A stretch of 34,920 bases of DNA, taken from NCBI GenBank assembly GCA_903882805.1, contig CAIRYK010000025.1, positions 1 to 34,920 on the forward strand, in the 5' to 3' direction. Within the stretch, counting starts at the first letter, position 1; each line of letters starts with the position of its first letter. A program made the translations under genes and the position numbers. Source of the stretch: an uncultured Bacteroidota bacterium (GTDB lineage: Bacteria > Bacteroidota > Bacteroidia > Chitinophagales > Chitinophagaceae). Under the pieces are notes generated by a model, which saw only the letters and a list, made by a program, of their open reading frames with translations, did no database searches and had not been told where the DNA came from. Shown here piece after piece: positions 17,700 to 26,120 of this stretch.

Positions 17700-19226
17700 A
17701 TGCGTCGCTTTCTGCCTATTGCTATCGCTACTATTTCATTAGTCGTATCCTGCGTTCATCAACCCAAAACTGCTATCAATCCTGTAGATGGCAACTATCC
17801 GGCCGCTGTAGCGCAGATAGTCATGAACAAATGCGCTATATCAGGCTGCCATAATGCAGCCAGCGCACAAAATGCGGCTGGATTGTGTATGGACACCTGG
17901 GAGCAACTACTGCAAGGCGGCAATAGCGGCGCCGAAATAATTGCTTTCGCTCCAAAATACAGCCCGTTACTCTACTTTATCAATACAGATACCACAAACG
18001 GATCTATTCGAGCCACACCAACTATGCCGCTGAGCACAAACGGACGCCAGATGCAACACCTAACAAAAGAAGAATATAACACCATAGAACACTGGATAGC
18101 CGCAGGAGCGCCCGACAAAAACGGTAAAATACCATTTGCCGACAATGCCGACACACGCCAAAAAATATATCTCGTCAATCAGGGCTGCGATCTGATGTCT
18201 GTAATAGACGGCCAATCGAGCCTGGTAATGCGGTACGTGTCACTGGCCCAAAACCCTTTTGGCAGTGAAACTCCGCATAGCGTTAAAGTATCTCCGGATG
18301 GCGCTTATGCCTACACCAGTTTCCTCAATGGCAACTTCATCCGCAAGATGGACACCCGCACCGACCGTATAACAGACAGTGTAAATGTAGGCAGCCTGCT
18401 ACCCGGCGGCACAGGCGGTGCGTGGAACATAGTTTACCACTCACCCACTACCAACGAACTGATGGCAACAGACTGGCAAGGAAATGGAATGGCAACAGTA
18501 ATAAACACAAGCACGATGGCCATAGACCGATCTAAAACCACAGCCAACAATTTGGTGTCTCCGCATGGCGTTGCCAGCAATTTGGCATTCGATACTTTTT
18601 TTGTAACAGCACAAACCGGCAATGCGATCTATAAATTTTCCTTTAAGGGTAAACTGCCAAAACTACTGTCGCTGAATGGCCTGCCTGCTGCGCCTACTCG
18701 TCCAGGCAGTGCAACAACACCCGACCCCCACGAGATAATGATGACCCCAGACTATGAAAAAATGTTTATTACTTGCGAATCTACCAACGAAGTTCGCGTG
18801 ATGAACGCACATACCGATGCAATTATAGATTCGATACGCACTGGCGCCAAACCGCAGGAAATAGCGTTCTCTTACACCAAACCCTATGTTTTTATTACCT
18901 GCATGGAAGACGAGGCCAATTCTCGACCCGGAGCTAAAGGTTCGGTTTATGTTATTAACTACAATACACACGAAGTTGTTAGGGTGCTGTATGGAGACTT
19001 TTACCAGCCACATGGTATTGCCGTAGACGACAGAAATGGTAAATTTTATGTAGCCAGCGCCAATATTTTGGGCGATGGTCCTGCCCCCCATCATGCTACA
19101 GCCTGCAAAGGCAATGCAGGTTGGTATTCAGTTTACGACCTTAATACACTTGCGCCGGTTAACAACAAACGATACCAGGTCACTATTGCCCCCTATAGCG
19201 CAGCGCCCCGGTTCAGAACGCCATAA
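17700..19226 (+). CDS. Lipoprotein with cytochrome c-like domain (CX4CH) and beta-propeller
   Basis: This 508-residue protein has a lipobox (SLVVSC, Cys18), so it is a predicted lipoprotein. Residues about 33-140 resemble the c-type cytochrome domain found at the N-terminus of Planctomycete/Bacteroidota lipoproteins. The haem motif candidate is C45-AISG-C50-H51, a CX4CH spacing rather than the usual CXXCH. A possible axial methionine is M109 in TPTMPLS, and EYNTIEHWIAAGAPDKNG is the usual closing helix. Residues about 150-500 form a YncE-like seven-bladed propeller (PHSVKVSPDGAYAYTSFLNG, PHEIMMTPDYEKMFITCESTNEV, PHGIAVDDRNGKFYVAS). It may take part in periplasmic electron transfer or surface binding. 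Whether haem is actually attached is unproven. Confidence 0.82.
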   Translation: MRRFLPIAIATISLVVSCVHQPKTAINPVDGNYPAAVAQIVMNKCAISGCHNAASAQNAAGLCMDTWEQLLQGGNSGAEIIAFAPKYSPLLYFINTDTTNGSIRATPTMPLSTNGRQMQHLTKEEYNTIEHWIAAGAPDKNGKIPFADNADTRQKIYLVNQGCDLMSVIDGQSSLVMRYVSLAQNPFGSETPHSVKVSPDGAYAYTSFLNGNFIRKMDTRTDRITDSVNVGSLLPGGTGGAWNIVYHSPTTNELMATDWQGNGMATVINTSTMAIDRSKTTANNLVSPHGVASNLAFDTFFVTAQTGNAIYKFSFKGKLPKLLSLNGLPAAPTRPGSATTPDPHEIMMTPDYEKMFITCESTNEVRVMNAHTDAIIDSIRTGAKPQEIAFSYTKPYVFITCMEDEANSRPGAKGSVYVINYNTHEVVRVLYGDFYQPHGIAVDDRNGKFYVASANILGDGPAPHHATACKGNAGWYSVYDLNTLAPVNNKRYQVTIAPYSAAPRFRTP

Positions 19227-19337
19227 ACCATAGCCCATACTCGATTCCATCAAAAAAACCTGCCCACCGCCATTGTGCAAACAACAGTCTTTTTTGTACT
19301 TTCATGGCTCACCGCCAACCATAAAACACCATAATTC

Positions 19338-20024
19338 ATGCATCTCTTTTTTATTTGTCTGACGTTTGTAAGTGTTTTGGTGGCTTTTTGCTTTGGACTG
19401 GCGGCATTCAAATACCACAACTCCACTTTCCGGATAATCTTCATCCAGCTTACAGTTGCCCTTACCACAGAAAGTTGCGGTTCGTATTTGTTTATCAACA
19501 ATCAGGTCAATACCTGGGTATTCAATTTATACCTAATTCCCAGCACATTATTGCTGGGAATTGCAGGAATTCGACTGTTTGCGACGAGTATTGCCAAAAA
19601 AATAGGCTATATTATATTCGCTCTCTGGCTTGTGGGGGCTTCAGTGTATTTTTCTACTGCAGGCCTTCAATCTTTTGCCAGCAAGCTGTTCCTATCCTCG
19701 TCTGCGCTACTTATTATCACTTATTTCTATGCGCTCTTCACAGTGTTTTTTATAACGCCAAGAAACGTCTACTTCAATCCAACTTTTCTACTCTGCATAG
19801 CTATACTGCTGTATTATGGTTGCAATATACCCAATGTAGGTTTGCTCGACTACCTGATGAAGACCGATATGAACATGGCGCGTACACTCTACCGGATCAA
19901 TCTTATCATGTGCGATGTTCAATATTTCATCATTTCGCTTTGCTACTACCGCCTTATCAGTCAAAAACTATCGCCGGGCGCAGCGCCTCAACAAACAACC
20001 TTGCAAGCCAATATAACACAATAA
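19338..20024 (+). CDS. Seven-transmembrane protein, putative sensor of the adjacent two-component pair
   Basis: This 228-residue protein consists almost entirely of seven hydrophobic spans (near 1-24, 31-54, 58-82, 87-107, 113-138, 143-168 and 182-206) with a short polar tail. No family was recognised. It lies 34 bases upstream of a histidine kinase that has only one transmembrane segment and no sensory domain, and the gap to the response regulator is 5 bases. This makes it a plausible separate input module for the kinase. That function is inferred only from gene order. Confidence 0.75.
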   Translation: MHLFFICLTFVSVLVAFCFGLAAFKYHNSTFRIIFIQLTVALTTESCGSYLFINNQVNTWVFNLYLIPSTLLLGIAGIRLFATSIAKKIGYIIFALWLVGASVYFSTAGLQSFASKLFLSSSALLIITYFYALFTVFFITPRNVYFNPTFLLCIAILLYYGCNIPNVGLLDYLMKTDMNMARTLYRINLIMCDVQYFIISLCYYRLISQKLSPGAAPQQTTLQANITQ

Positions 20025-20058
20025 GAGCATCCGAAACCAACGTATAAACTACCTTGCT

Positions 20059-20835
20059 ATGAACGGAAACGATATAATATTTACAGTTGTAGCCGCTACA
20101 TTGGTTATACTGCTCCTGATAGCCGGTGTAGCTATCGCTTTTTTTATTGCTAACAAACAACGTATTACCCAGGAAGTAAAAATTGCACAGCTACTGCTCG
20201 ACAAAGAAAAGGAATTGCGTAAGGTGCAACACGAGGTGCAGGAGCAGGTAATGGTAAATATAGGTCGTGAGCTGCACGATAATATCGGGCAGATGCTCAC
20301 CTACCTGAATATGCAGCTCGAACAACAGCGCTACGTCAATCCGGCATCAGCGCAAATATTTCAGGGACTGGGTAATATAGCCAAAGAAACCTACGAGGAA
20401 GTACGCCGACTAAGCAAAAGTCTGAATAGCGATGTACTGGAAAACCAGGGACTATTGGGCACCATAGACCAAGAAGTAAGCAGAATGAGACAAATAGACA
20501 AATATGTGGTGGAGTGGTCTTACGATGGCGAACCTAAACTTAACAAAGATCAGAAAGTAGTGGTATTCCGCATATTTCAGGAAGCGCTGAATAATATTAT
20601 GAAACACTCAGGCGCTAAGAACATAAAAATCAATATGCACTCAGCCCCCATTTTCAAATTCACCGTTACCGACGATGGCAAGGGATTCAATGTGTCCGAA
20701 ATGATGGCATCTACAAAGGGCGCCGGACTGAAAAACATAGTACGCCGGGCCGAACTGGCTAAAATGACTTGCAAAATAGACGCTGAAAATGGCAAAGGCG
20801 CTACTTTTACACTCGAAGAAACCTTAAATAACTAA
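20059..20835 (+). CDS. Sensor histidine kinase, HisKA_3 type (NarX/DegS-like)
   Basis: The protein has 258 residues. One transmembrane segment spans about 7-31. A coiled-coil linker (KIAQLLLDKEKELRKVQHEVQEQ) leads to the HisKA_3 dimerisation helix, with the phospho-accepting H73 in GRELHDNIGQ. The ATPase domain shows the N box (FQEALNNIMKH, 173-183), the G1 box DDGKGF (205-210) and the G2 box GAGLKNI (221-227). There is no extracellular sensing domain, so the signal probably comes from a partner. It sits between the 7TM gene and the response regulator in one operon. Confidence 0.95.
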   Translation: MNGNDIIFTVVAATLVILLLIAGVAIAFFIANKQRITQEVKIAQLLLDKEKELRKVQHEVQEQVMVNIGRELHDNIGQMLTYLNMQLEQQRYVNPASAQIFQGLGNIAKETYEEVRRLSKSLNSDVLENQGLLGTIDQEVSRMRQIDKYVVEWSYDGEPKLNKDQKVVVFRIFQEALNNIMKHSGAKNIKINMHSAPIFKFTVTDDGKGFNVSEMMASTKGAGLKNIVRRAELAKMTCKIDAENGKGATFTLEETLNN

Positions 20836-20840
20836 CACCA

Positions 20841-21500
20841 ATGCAACAAGAAGTAGCTATAACGCTTGTAGATGACCACGTGATTGTCAGAAACGGATTG
20901 AAATCACTTATAGAAGTACTGGGCAACTATAAAGTGGTTAATCAATACGATAATGGACAACGTTTTATCGATGACTTAGATAAAATGGGGACGCCCGATT
21001 TGGTGATAATGGATCTTAATATGCCCGAACTAAACGGGCTGGAAACCATGCGCCTGATCAACAAACTTAAGCCAGACTGGAAAATACTTATTTTGACACT
21101 GGAATCGGATGATAAAACTATAATTGAACTCTTCCGACTTGGCGTGAGGGGCTACCTGCCCAAAAGTTGCTCAGCCGAAGTATTGAAAACAGCAATTGAA
21201 AATACTATTGAAGAAGGCTACTACCACTCCGACATCCTCAGAACAGCAATTATGTCGGACGCAGGTTTTGGAAATACCCGAAAACACCAGCCGCCACCGC
21301 CGCTTACTGAGCGAGAGAAACAATTTTTGCAATTGGTATGCGACCCTGCAGAATACACTTATGAGATAATGGCCGAAAAAATGACGGTATCGCGCAGAAC
21401 AATAGATGGTTACCGCGAATCGCTGTTCGAGAAGCTAAATGTAAAAAGCAAGACTGGCCTGGTGCTTTATGCCATAAAAAACAAACTTGTAACGGTATAA
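20841..21500 (+). CDS. NarL/FixJ-family response regulator
   Basis: This 219-residue transcription regulator has a receiver domain (1-125) with D11/D12, the phospho-accepting D58 in VIMDLNMP, T86 and K108. A short linker with a run of four prolines (151-154) leads to a LuxR-type helix-turn-helix from LTEREKQF (155) to the end, containing TVSRRTIDGYRESLFEKLNVKSKTGL. It is the cognate regulator of the kinase 5 bases upstream. Its targets are unknown. The dyad elements at 27081 and 27676 are operator-like but nothing ties them to this protein. Confidence 0.95.
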   Translation: MQQEVAITLVDDHVIVRNGLKSLIEVLGNYKVVNQYDNGQRFIDDLDKMGTPDLVIMDLNMPELNGLETMRLINKLKPDWKILILTLESDDKTIIELFRLGVRGYLPKSCSAEVLKTAIENTIEEGYYHSDILRTAIMSDAGFGNTRKHQPPPPLTEREKQFLQLVCDPAEYTYEIMAEKMTVSRRTIDGYRESLFEKLNVKSKTGLVLYAIKNKLVTV

Positions 21501-21577
21501 CAGCGGCGCTCGCGCTATGCTAACCAATATCAGCATGCAGACAGGCGCCGATTGTGAACTGATGACATATAAATAGC

Positions 21578-21585
21578 TAACTTTG
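21578..21585 (+). promoter_or_regulatory. Candidate -7 element of the pruA promoter
   Basis: TAACTTTG matches TAnnTTTG and lies 53 bases before the pruA start. TTG at 21552-21554 lies 23 bases upstream, a long spacer, so the -33 element is uncertain. Confidence 0.45.
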
Positions 21586-21638
21586 CCTGCGATAAATAAA
21601 CACCGGCACCGCCGGATAAATGATATAAAAAACAAACA

Positions 21639-23273
21639 ATGAATAACGCCTATTTTGATTTTGCAGCCCCAAAAAATGAGCCGGTACTGAACTATGCGCC
21701 GCATAGCCCCGAGCGCAAAGCCCTGCAACAGGCTATAGCAGCCATGAAGAGCGAACAGTGCGACATACCTATGTATATAGATGGCGACGAAGTGCGTAGC
21801 GGCCGTAAAGTAGAAATACGTCCGCCCCACGAAATCGGTCATTTGCTGGGTCACTTCCATGCCTCCGATGAAGAACATATACACGAAGCTATAGACGCAG
21901 CATTGTCGGCGCGCGAAACATGGGCCGCAACAAGCTGGGAACACCGCGCTTCTATCTTTATGAAAGCCGCCGAACTGCTTGCCACAAAATACCGTTATAA
22001 AATGAATGCCGCCACAATGTTGGGGCAGAGCAAAAATGCATATCAGGCCGAAATAGACAGCGCTTGCGAACTGATAGACTTTTTACGCTTTAACGTGCAC
22101 TTCCTTAGCGAGATATATAAGCAACAGCCTATTTCTCCACAAGGCATGAACAACCGCATGGAGTATCGCCCGCTCGAAGGATTCGTATTGGCGGTAACTC
22201 CGTTCAACTTCACCGCTATTGGCGGCAACCTGCCTACTGCCCCTGCTATGTGCGGCAACGTAGTGGTATGGAAACCAGCCAATACTCAGGTTTTGTCGGC
22301 AAGCGTGTTCATGGAAATACTTATTGAGGCAGGCCTGCCCGATGGCGTTATCAATCTTATTTACCCTTCAGGTCCGCTCGTGGGCGAAATATGCTATGCG
22401 CACCCTTACTTTGCTGGCGTTCACTTCACGGGCTCTACAGGCGTATTCCAAAGCATGTGGAAAAGCATAGGTTCTAACATAGCACGCTACAAAAGCTACC
22501 CGCGAATAGTGGGCGAAACAGGCGGTAAGGACTTCGTTTTCGTACATCCATCTGCAAACGTAGACGCTGTAGTAGCGGGTTTGGCGCGCGGCGCCTTCGA
22601 ATATCAAGGTCAGAAATGCTCTGCAGCGTCACGCGCATATTTGCCAGCAAACCTTGCCGATGAAATAAAGCAAAAACTGGCAGCAGAACTCAAAACCATG
22701 AAAATGGGGCCAGTTGATGATTTTACCAATTTCATCAATGCTGTTATCGACGAAAAATCATTCGATAACATAGCCAGATACATAGACAATGTAAAAAACA
22801 GCAATGGCGCAGCTACAATAATGTGCGGCGGCAAATGCGATAAGAGCAAGGGCTATTTTGTAGAACCAACTGTTATTGAAACCACCGACCCATCGTACGT
22901 CACCATGTGTGAAGAGATTTTCGGCCCTGTACTGACCATTTATGTATATGAAGCCGACCAATGGATTCAAACAATGGAAGTGCTGGACAATACATCGCCT
23001 TACGCGCTTACCGGAGCTGTTTTTGCTACCGACCGTCATGCTATCGAATACATGACCAAGGCATTGGCAAACAGCGCTGGCAACTTCTATATCAACGATA
23101 AGCCAACAGGAGCCGTTGTCGGACAACAACCTTTTGGCGGCGCGCGCGCATCGGGCACCAACGACAAGGCGGGTTCTATACTCAATCTCTATCGCTGGTT
23201 GAGCCCACGCACTATTAAGGAGACCTATGTTTCACCCGAAAACTACAGGTATCCATTTCACCAGAAAGACTAA
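21639..23273 (+). CDS. pruA: L-glutamate gamma-semialdehyde (1-pyrroline-5-carboxylate) dehydrogenase
   Basis: PruA oxidises glutamate semialdehyde to glutamate with NAD, the second step of proline catabolism. It has 544 residues, the usual length of the stand-alone enzyme. The aldehyde dehydrogenase landmarks are TPFN (187-190), the FTGST turn (263-267), the general-base glutamate E293 in VGETGGKDFV, the nucleophile C327 in EYQGQKCSAASR, and EEIFGPVLTIYVY. The proline dehydrogenase partner is not in this window. It is followed by a strong terminator and is probably a single-gene unit. Confidence 0.95.
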   Translation: MNNAYFDFAAPKNEPVLNYAPHSPERKALQQAIAAMKSEQCDIPMYIDGDEVRSGRKVEIRPPHEIGHLLGHFHASDEEHIHEAIDAALSARETWAATSWEHRASIFMKAAELLATKYRYKMNAATMLGQSKNAYQAEIDSACELIDFLRFNVHFLSEIYKQQPISPQGMNNRMEYRPLEGFVLAVTPFNFTAIGGNLPTAPAMCGNVVVWKPANTQVLSASVFMEILIEAGLPDGVINLIYPSGPLVGEICYAHPYFAGVHFTGSTGVFQSMWKSIGSNIARYKSYPRIVGETGGKDFVFVHPSANVDAVVAGLARGAFEYQGQKCSAASRAYLPANLADEIKQKLAAELKTMKMGPVDDFTNFINAVIDEKSFDNIARYIDNVKNSNGAATIMCGGKCDKSKGYFVEPTVIETTDPSYVTMCEEIFGPVLTIYVYEADQWIQTMEVLDNTSPYALTGAVFATDRHAIEYMTKALANSAGNFYINDKPTGAVVGQQPFGGARASGTNDKAGSILNLYRWLSPRTIKETYVSPENYRYPFHQKD

Positions 23274-23325
23274 TATAGCCGCAGCCACAACAACTGGCAT
23301 TGGACAACAATAACCTATGCATAGC

Positions 23326-23366
23326 AAAAAAGTAGAAAGTCGCTCATCACCGGCTTTCTACTTTTT
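23326..23366. terminator. Rho-independent terminator after pruA
   Basis: AAAAAGTAGAAAG (23327-23339) and CTTTCTACTTTTT (23354-23366) form a perfect 13-bp stem with a 14-base loop, A/T-flanked on both sides. It lies 53 bases past the pruA stop and could act in both directions. Confidence 0.85.
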
Positions 23367-23410
23367 CTGTTATAAATACACACTATCAAAATAAACCAAA
23401 AACTATCTGT

Positions 23411-23941
23411 ATGGCACGCAAACTAACCCTTTATATAGCCGCAAGCGCCGATGGATTTATCGCCGCGCCCGACGGCGACCTGTCGTTTCTGAACGCCGTT
23501 GAAGTACCCGGCGAAGATTACGGTTACAACGTGTTTATGGCAACCGTAGACACCGTTTTACTTGGCCGAAAAACATACGAAAAAGTAGTAAGCATGGGCG
23601 TAGAAAACCCGCATGCCGACAAAGAATGCTACGTAATAACCCGCACGCCCCGCGAAAGCAAAGGAAGAACTATCTTCTACACTGGTAACATTACCGACCT
23701 GATTAACCGCCTAAAAAGCGAGAACGGCAACCGTATTTTTTGCGATGGCGGCGGCGAAATAATTGATGAACTACTACGCGCAGAATTGATAGACGAAATA
23801 ATAGTCTCTGTTATACCTGTTCTGCTCGGCAATGGTATACCATTGTTTAAACCGGGCAGAGCCCGGCAACCGCTTACGCTCGTTTCTGCTCAACCATATG
23901 CGTCGGGCCTCGTTCAGATGCACTACGAAGTGAACCACTAA
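23411..23941 (+). CDS. Dihydrofolate reductase-fold (RibD C-terminal domain) protein
   Basis: This 176-residue protein resembles the YwjB/YyaP group of DHFR-like proteins. The N-terminal strand LTLYIAASADGFIAAPDGDLSFL, the motif TVLLGRKTYEKV, and RIFCDGGGEIIDELLRAELIDEIIVSVIPVLLGNGIPLF are characteristic. It probably binds NADPH and reduces a small molecule. The substrate is unknown, and it is unlikely to be the housekeeping dihydrofolate reductase. It is the only gene between two terminators. Confidence 0.9.
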   Translation: MARKLTLYIAASADGFIAAPDGDLSFLNAVEVPGEDYGYNVFMATVDTVLLGRKTYEKVVSMGVENPHADKECYVITRTPRESKGRTIFYTGNITDLINRLKSENGNRIFCDGGGEIIDELLRAELIDEIIVSVIPVLLGNGIPLFKPGRARQPLTLVSAQPYASGLVQMHYEVNH

Positions 23942-23955
23942 GGAATAACGCCAAT

Positions 23956-24001
23956 AAAAAATCCCGAAAGCGACACCTAAGAGTGTCTTTCGGGATTTTT
24001 T
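23956..24001. terminator. Bidirectional terminator between convergent genes
   Basis: AAAAAATCCCGAAA pairs with TTTCGGGATTTTTT, and the inner GACAC/GTGTC extends the stem past a 2-base bulge, with the loop CTAAGA. Long A and T runs on both sides make it suitable for both the DHFR-fold gene (plus) and rfaE2 (minus). Confidence 0.92.
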
Positions 24002-24022
24002 ATGCTTTTATTCTATGCTGTA

Positions 24023-24514
24023 CTAAAGTCCTTTTATTTTAGCAATAATGCCTGTTGTTGAATAACCATCTACAAACGGAATCACTTCTACTGTGCCTCC
24101 ATTTTTCTGTACGTACTCGGCGCCTACAATATTCTCTATAGTGTAGTCGCCGCCCTTTACCAGCACATCGGGCCTTAGCGCTTCTATTAGCTCTGCTGGC
24201 GTATCCTCGTCAAACAGGCAAACTGCCGATGTAACCAACAAAGAGGCAACCTGAAACAATCTGTCGTTCTCGTTTGTTATGGGGCGCTCTGGTCCTTTTA
24301 GTCGCTGCACCGATGCATCTGTGTTAAGCGCTACAATCAGTACGTTGCCCAAATCTGCCGCCTTGGCCAGCAAGTCGAGGTGGCCATGGTGCAGTATATC
24401 GAAACAACCATTGGTGAATACTATTTTCTTACCCATGTTGCGCCAGATATTGCACTCGCGTACCAAATTTTCGCGATTATAAATTTTCCGGTCTATCCAT
24501 TGCCGTTTTAGCAT
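24023..24514 (-). CDS. rfaE2: D-glycero-beta-D-manno-heptose 1-phosphate adenylyltransferase
   Basis: This 163-residue nucleotidyltransferase activates heptose 1-phosphate to ADP-heptose for LPS core synthesis. The cytidylyltransferase-like signature GKKIVFTNGCFDILHHGH (28-45) carries the HxGH motif. LKGPERPI, RPDVLVKGGDYT and the closing GYSTTGII are also typical. It corresponds to the RfaE domain II as a separate protein, without the kinase domain. The start overlaps the end of the upstream UPF0104 gene by 38 bases, so the two are probably co-transcribed and translationally coupled. Confidence 0.93.
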   Translation of the reverse strand: MLKRQWIDRKIYNRENLVRECNIWRNMGKKIVFTNGCFDILHHGHLDLLAKAADLGNVLIVALNTDASVQRLKGPERPITNENDRLFQVASLLVTSAVCLFDEDTPAELIEALRPDVLVKGGDYTIENIVGAEYVQKNGGTVEVIPFVDGYSTTGIIAKIKGL

Positions 24515-25493
24515 CTCTTCTCTTGTTATAGGTGTGAATGAAAAGTAATGAAAATACGCCTACCACTATTATTATTGCTGTCTGCACTACCCACGCTATC
24601 CAGCCAAATGCCTGCGCGGGAATTTGTGGTATTGCATAAGCAGCGAGTATCTGTGCCACAAGGTATGGATACAGGCCAATACCACCCGGCGTAATAATCA
24701 TACCTACGCTACCATACACCAATACCACAAGCGCAGCAAGCGGCGTTAGCAAATGTGTGTCGGGCAGACTTTTAAGACCAATGTATATCTGCACCAGATA
24801 CATAAGCCAGATAAGAAATGTATAGCCTATAAACTGCCACCTTTTCTTCATGCGCAATATGGAAAGGATGCCATGCGTCATCTCTTTCATAAACTGGCCT
24901 ATCTTATTATCCTTTACCCTTCGGTAAAACAAGAACAGTATGAAAATAAACACACCTATACCCACAAGCGTCATAGCTAGCATGCCTTTATTGCGTTCCA
25001 GTTTTGCAGGCAGTTCCTTAAAACTCTCGCCTATATAGTCGTTAATGATCTGCATCTGCGAAAAAAACGCTGTTAACGCAATCACAAGCAGGCATACAAT
25101 ATCAAACGCGCGCTCTGCGACTATAGTGCCTATTATTTTGTGTGCAGGCAGCTTCTCATATTTGGCCAATACGGTACACTTCGCCACCTCGCCCGCGCGG
25201 GGCACTGCAAGGTTGGTAATATAACCTATAAACACTGCAAAAGTGGTATTGGTAACCGTAGGGTACATATCTACGGTTTCGAGCAGATATCGCCAACGCA
25301 ACGCTCTGAAAAAATGCGACAAAAAACCAACAAAACAAATAGGAATCAGATACCAAGCGTTGATGCTTTTCATAGCATTTACCAGCTCAGTAGTCTGTTG
25401 GTCTGTGAGCTGGTGCAACATGTGATAAATAATCCATATTCCCAGCCCGAGAAAAACTATGTATTGTACTATCGTCAGGAGGGCTTTCTTCAT
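24477..25493 (-). CDS. UPF0104 / lysylphosphatidylglycerol synthase-like membrane protein
   Basis: This 338-residue protein has about eight or nine transmembrane spans. The family motifs VPRAGEVAKCTVL (near 97-110) and IITPGGIGLYPYL are visible; they match the flippase/synthase membrane domain of MprF-like and AglD-like proteins. There is no soluble aminoacyl-transferase domain, so it does not make lysyl-phosphatidylglycerol by itself. A role in lipid or lipid-sugar handling is likely. It starts 18 bases after panD and overlaps rfaE2. Confidence 0.88.
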   Translation of the reverse strand: MKKALLTIVQYIVFLGLGIWIIYHMLHQLTDQQTTELVNAMKSINAWYLIPICFVGFLSHFFRALRWRYLLETVDMYPTVTNTTFAVFIGYITNLAVPRAGEVAKCTVLAKYEKLPAHKIIGTIVAERAFDIVCLLVIALTAFFSQMQIINDYIGESFKELPAKLERNKGMLAMTLVGIGVFIFILFLFYRRVKDNKIGQFMKEMTHGILSILRMKKRWQFIGYTFLIWLMYLVQIYIGLKSLPDTHLLTPLAALVVLVYGSVGMIITPGGIGLYPYLVAQILAAYAIPQIPAQAFGWIAWVVQTAIIIVVGVFSLLFIHTYNKRRDAKTAMDRPENL

Positions 25494-25511
25494 AAGCTAT
25501 AAAGATAAGGA

Positions 25512-25856
25512 TTACAGCGTATTATCTTCTTTCGGAAAAATAATTACCGGAGCATGTTTTTTGGCTTCTTCAAAGTCCATGGTCGCATACGATATTACTA
25601 TCACGGTATCGGCCACAGCTATTCTCCTTGCTGCCGGACCGTTCATACATATCATGCCCGATCCTCTGGTGCCTTTTATAACATAGGTTTCAAGACGCTC
25701 ACCGTTTTCCAGGCCCAATACCTGTACTTTCTCGTTCTCAATAATATTTGCGGCGTCCATTAGGTTTTCATCAATAGTGATGCTGCCAATATAGTTTAGA
25801 TTGGCCTCCGTAATCTTCACCCTATGAATCTTAGATTTAAGTACTTCTATCTGCAT
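25512..25856 (-). CDS. panD: Aspartate 1-decarboxylase proenzyme
   Basis: PanD makes beta-alanine from aspartate for pantothenate and CoA synthesis and self-cleaves to form its pyruvoyl cofactor. Starting at 25856 places the cleavage pair Gly24-Ser25 (YIGSIT) at the standard position. K9, R54-region residues and the NGPAARR segment (residues 72-78) are present. The length is 114 residues, normal for the family. A longer frame from 25904 would add 16 residues outside the family. A -7 promoter element sits immediately upstream of the chosen start, which suggests an almost leaderless mRNA. It is the first gene of the operon with UPF0104 and rfaE2. Confidence 0.95.
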   Translation of the reverse strand: MQIEVLKSKIHRVKITEANLNYIGSITIDENLMDAANIIENEKVQVLGLENGERLETYVIKGTRGSGMICMNGPAARRIAVADTVIVISYATMDFEEAKKHAPVIIFPKEDNTL

Positions 25857-25863
25857 AGCGGCG

Positions 25864-25871
25864 CAAAGGTA
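25864..25871 (-). promoter_or_regulatory. -7 element of the panD operon promoter
   Basis: The minus strand reads TACCTTTG followed by CGCCGCTATG, a perfect TAnnTTTG match ending 8 bases before the panD start codon. Transcription should begin at or within a few bases of the ATG. No -33 TTG is obvious. It supports the start at 25856. Confidence 0.6.
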
Positions 25872-25952
25872 GTGGAATAGTTGGGAATTGGAATTAACTG
25901 GCAAATATTCCTAATTTGAATGTAACAATGTTCACGCCTACCATACTCAATT

Positions 25953-25964
25953 GTGTTCGAACAC
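25953..25964. repeat. 12-bp perfect palindrome
   Basis: GTGTTCGAACAC is a perfect palindrome about 80-90 bases upstream of the panD -7 element, in the gap between panD and the metallopeptidase-like gene. It could be a dimeric regulator site. No further copies were noticed in the window. Confidence 0.35.
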
Positions 25965-26120
25965 TTGGTGAGCTATAATGGTTTTACAATTGCTTTTATT
26001 GGCTTTTTAGCCTGCTTATACATTCTGAAGATGATAATAAATAATCCTGTGAGCATTTTGTTTGGTGTTTTATGGCTAAGAGTTGGGTGATGAGAAATTA
26101 ATTAAAAATGTACTATCCCA

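Noticed and set aside
21501..21590. Terminator after the response regulator
   Set aside because: Short arms (ATGCT/AGCAT, GGCGC/GCGCC) exist but they are widely separated and no T tract follows.
25857..25904. N-terminal extension of PanD
   Set aside because: The extra 16 residues are outside the family, overlap the -7 promoter element, and would shift the Gly24-Ser25 cleavage site.
26001..26012. Hairpin GGCT-TTTT-AGCC
   Set aside because: A 4-bp stem with no adjacent gene end is too weak to call.
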